Source: DATMNI01 sp035570275 (GTDB lineage: Bacteria; Acidobacteriota; Terriglobia; Bryobacterales; Bryobacteraceae). From it: a stretch of 6,134 nucleotides of DNA. This document shows positions 5,977-6,134 of the stretch, piece after piece (position 1 is the first letter of the stretch; every line of letters starts with the position of its first letter). Made by a program: the position numbers and the translations under genes. The notes below the pieces were generated by a model. That model ran no database searches. It worked only from the letters and a program-made list of their open reading frames with translations, and was not told where the DNA came from. Location: the NCBI GenBank assembly GCA_035570275.1, contig DATMNI010000183.1:1-6134 (forward strand), written 5' to 3'.

Positions 5977-6004
5977 GGGATGACCTTCATGGCATGACCT
6001 TCAT
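5977..6004 (-). repeat. Two tandem 14-bp repeats forming serial ATGA stop-start junctions
   Basis: On the minus strand the units are ATGAAGGTCATGCC (6004-5991) and ATGAAGGTCATCCC (5990-5977), 13 of 14 identical. A related AGGTCATCC lies just upstream inside the end of the outer-membrane-factor gene. Each unit holds an ATG and the Shine-Dalgarno-like GAAGG. The upstream gene's TGA (6003-6001) overlaps ATG 6004. That ATG reads MKVMP and stops at 5989-5987, overlapping ATG 5990. The second reads MKVIP and stops at 5975-5973, overlapping the adaptor ATG 5976. The second GAAGG is well placed for the adaptor start. Confidence 0.8.
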
Positions 6005-6134
6005 TGGATGACCTCGCGGCCCACCGCAAGATTCATCTGGCTGGCGGCGGTCAAATACGAACCAATCAGGTTCAGGTAATTCAGTTGCACGCTCCGGTAA
6101 TCGTTCTGCGAATTCAGAAAATCCAGCAGCGACG
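6001..6134 (-). CDS. C-terminal end of a TolC-family outer-membrane efflux channel (5' end outside window)
   Basis: The minus strand reads 43 residues from the window edge to TGA 6003-6001: SLLDFLNSQNDYRSVQLNYL, then NLIGSYLTAASQMNLAVGRE and VIQ. The pattern S-L-L-D-[FL]-L-N-x-Q-x-D-Y-x-x-x-x-x-x-Y-L-x-x-x-x-x-Y-L-x-A-x-x-x-[LM]-x-x-A-[VI]-G is the closing helical hairpin of outer-membrane factors of RND systems. These form a trimeric channel through the outer membrane and the periplasm. Being first in the operon, directly before adaptor and pump, it matches a CzcC/CusC-type channel. Its stop overlaps an ATG created by the 14-bp repeat, 24 bp before the adaptor start. Signal peptide and most of the protein are beyond the window, so intactness cannot be judged. 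The operon promoter must also lie outside. Confidence 0.85.
   Translation of the reverse strand, partial: SLLDFLNSQNDYRSVQLNYLNLIGSYLTAASQMNLAVGREVIQ

Noticed and set aside
4684..5997. 437-residue open frame on the plus strand
   Set aside because: It lies opposite the adaptor gene. The product is rich in His, Arg and Gln as expected from the complement of a GC-rich gene, and its first 45 codons are translated palindromic repeat. No domain is recognisable.

Overview
The window is about 6.1 kb of high-G+C DNA (roughly 60% by eye) from a Gram-negative-type bacterium: it encodes an envelope-spanning RND efflux system with a lipoprotein adaptor and a TolC-type outer-membrane partner. The toxin-antitoxin types, the style of the short palindromic repeats and the partial gene at the left edge look most like an Acidobacteriota (Solibacter/Bryobacter-like) genome. 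That assignment is inference; no rRNA or other marker gene is present.

Layout, left to right. Positions 3-104 (+) are the last 33 codons of a gene that enters from outside, possibly an MBL-fold hydrolase. Directly behind it lies a decayed higB-higA toxin-antitoxin module (about 109-611, +). The toxin is reduced to its C-terminal third, and three single-base C insertions break the toxin end and the antitoxin. A short non-coding stretch (612-808) carries a candidate promoter for an intact VapBC-type module: antitoxin 809-1048 and PIN-domain toxin 1049-1450, with the stop codon directly followed by the start codon. A 71-bp convergent intergenic gap with small hairpins separates this from the minus-strand operon.

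The rest of the window (1522-6134) is a minus-strand tripartite efflux operon, transcribed right to left. It has the 3' end of a TolC-family outer-membrane factor (6001-6134, cut by the window edge), a periplasmic adaptor lipoprotein (4828-5976) and a heavy-metal-type (CzcA/CusA family) RND pump (1522-4659). Together these would form an inner-membrane pump, adaptor and outer-membrane channel that exports a metal cation or another toxic compound; the substrate is not settled by sequence.

The most unusual parts are the junctions and the relic. The outer-membrane-factor/adaptor junction holds two copies of a 14-bp repeat that create three successive ATGA stop-start overlaps. The adaptor/pump junction holds a 42-bp inverted repeat (38/42 matches) built of nested palindromes, similar in architecture to REP/BIME elements. 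The pump has Glu at the position equivalent to CzcA Asp408 in the proton-relay motif. I saw no wholly new multi-gene system; the genes themselves belong to known families.
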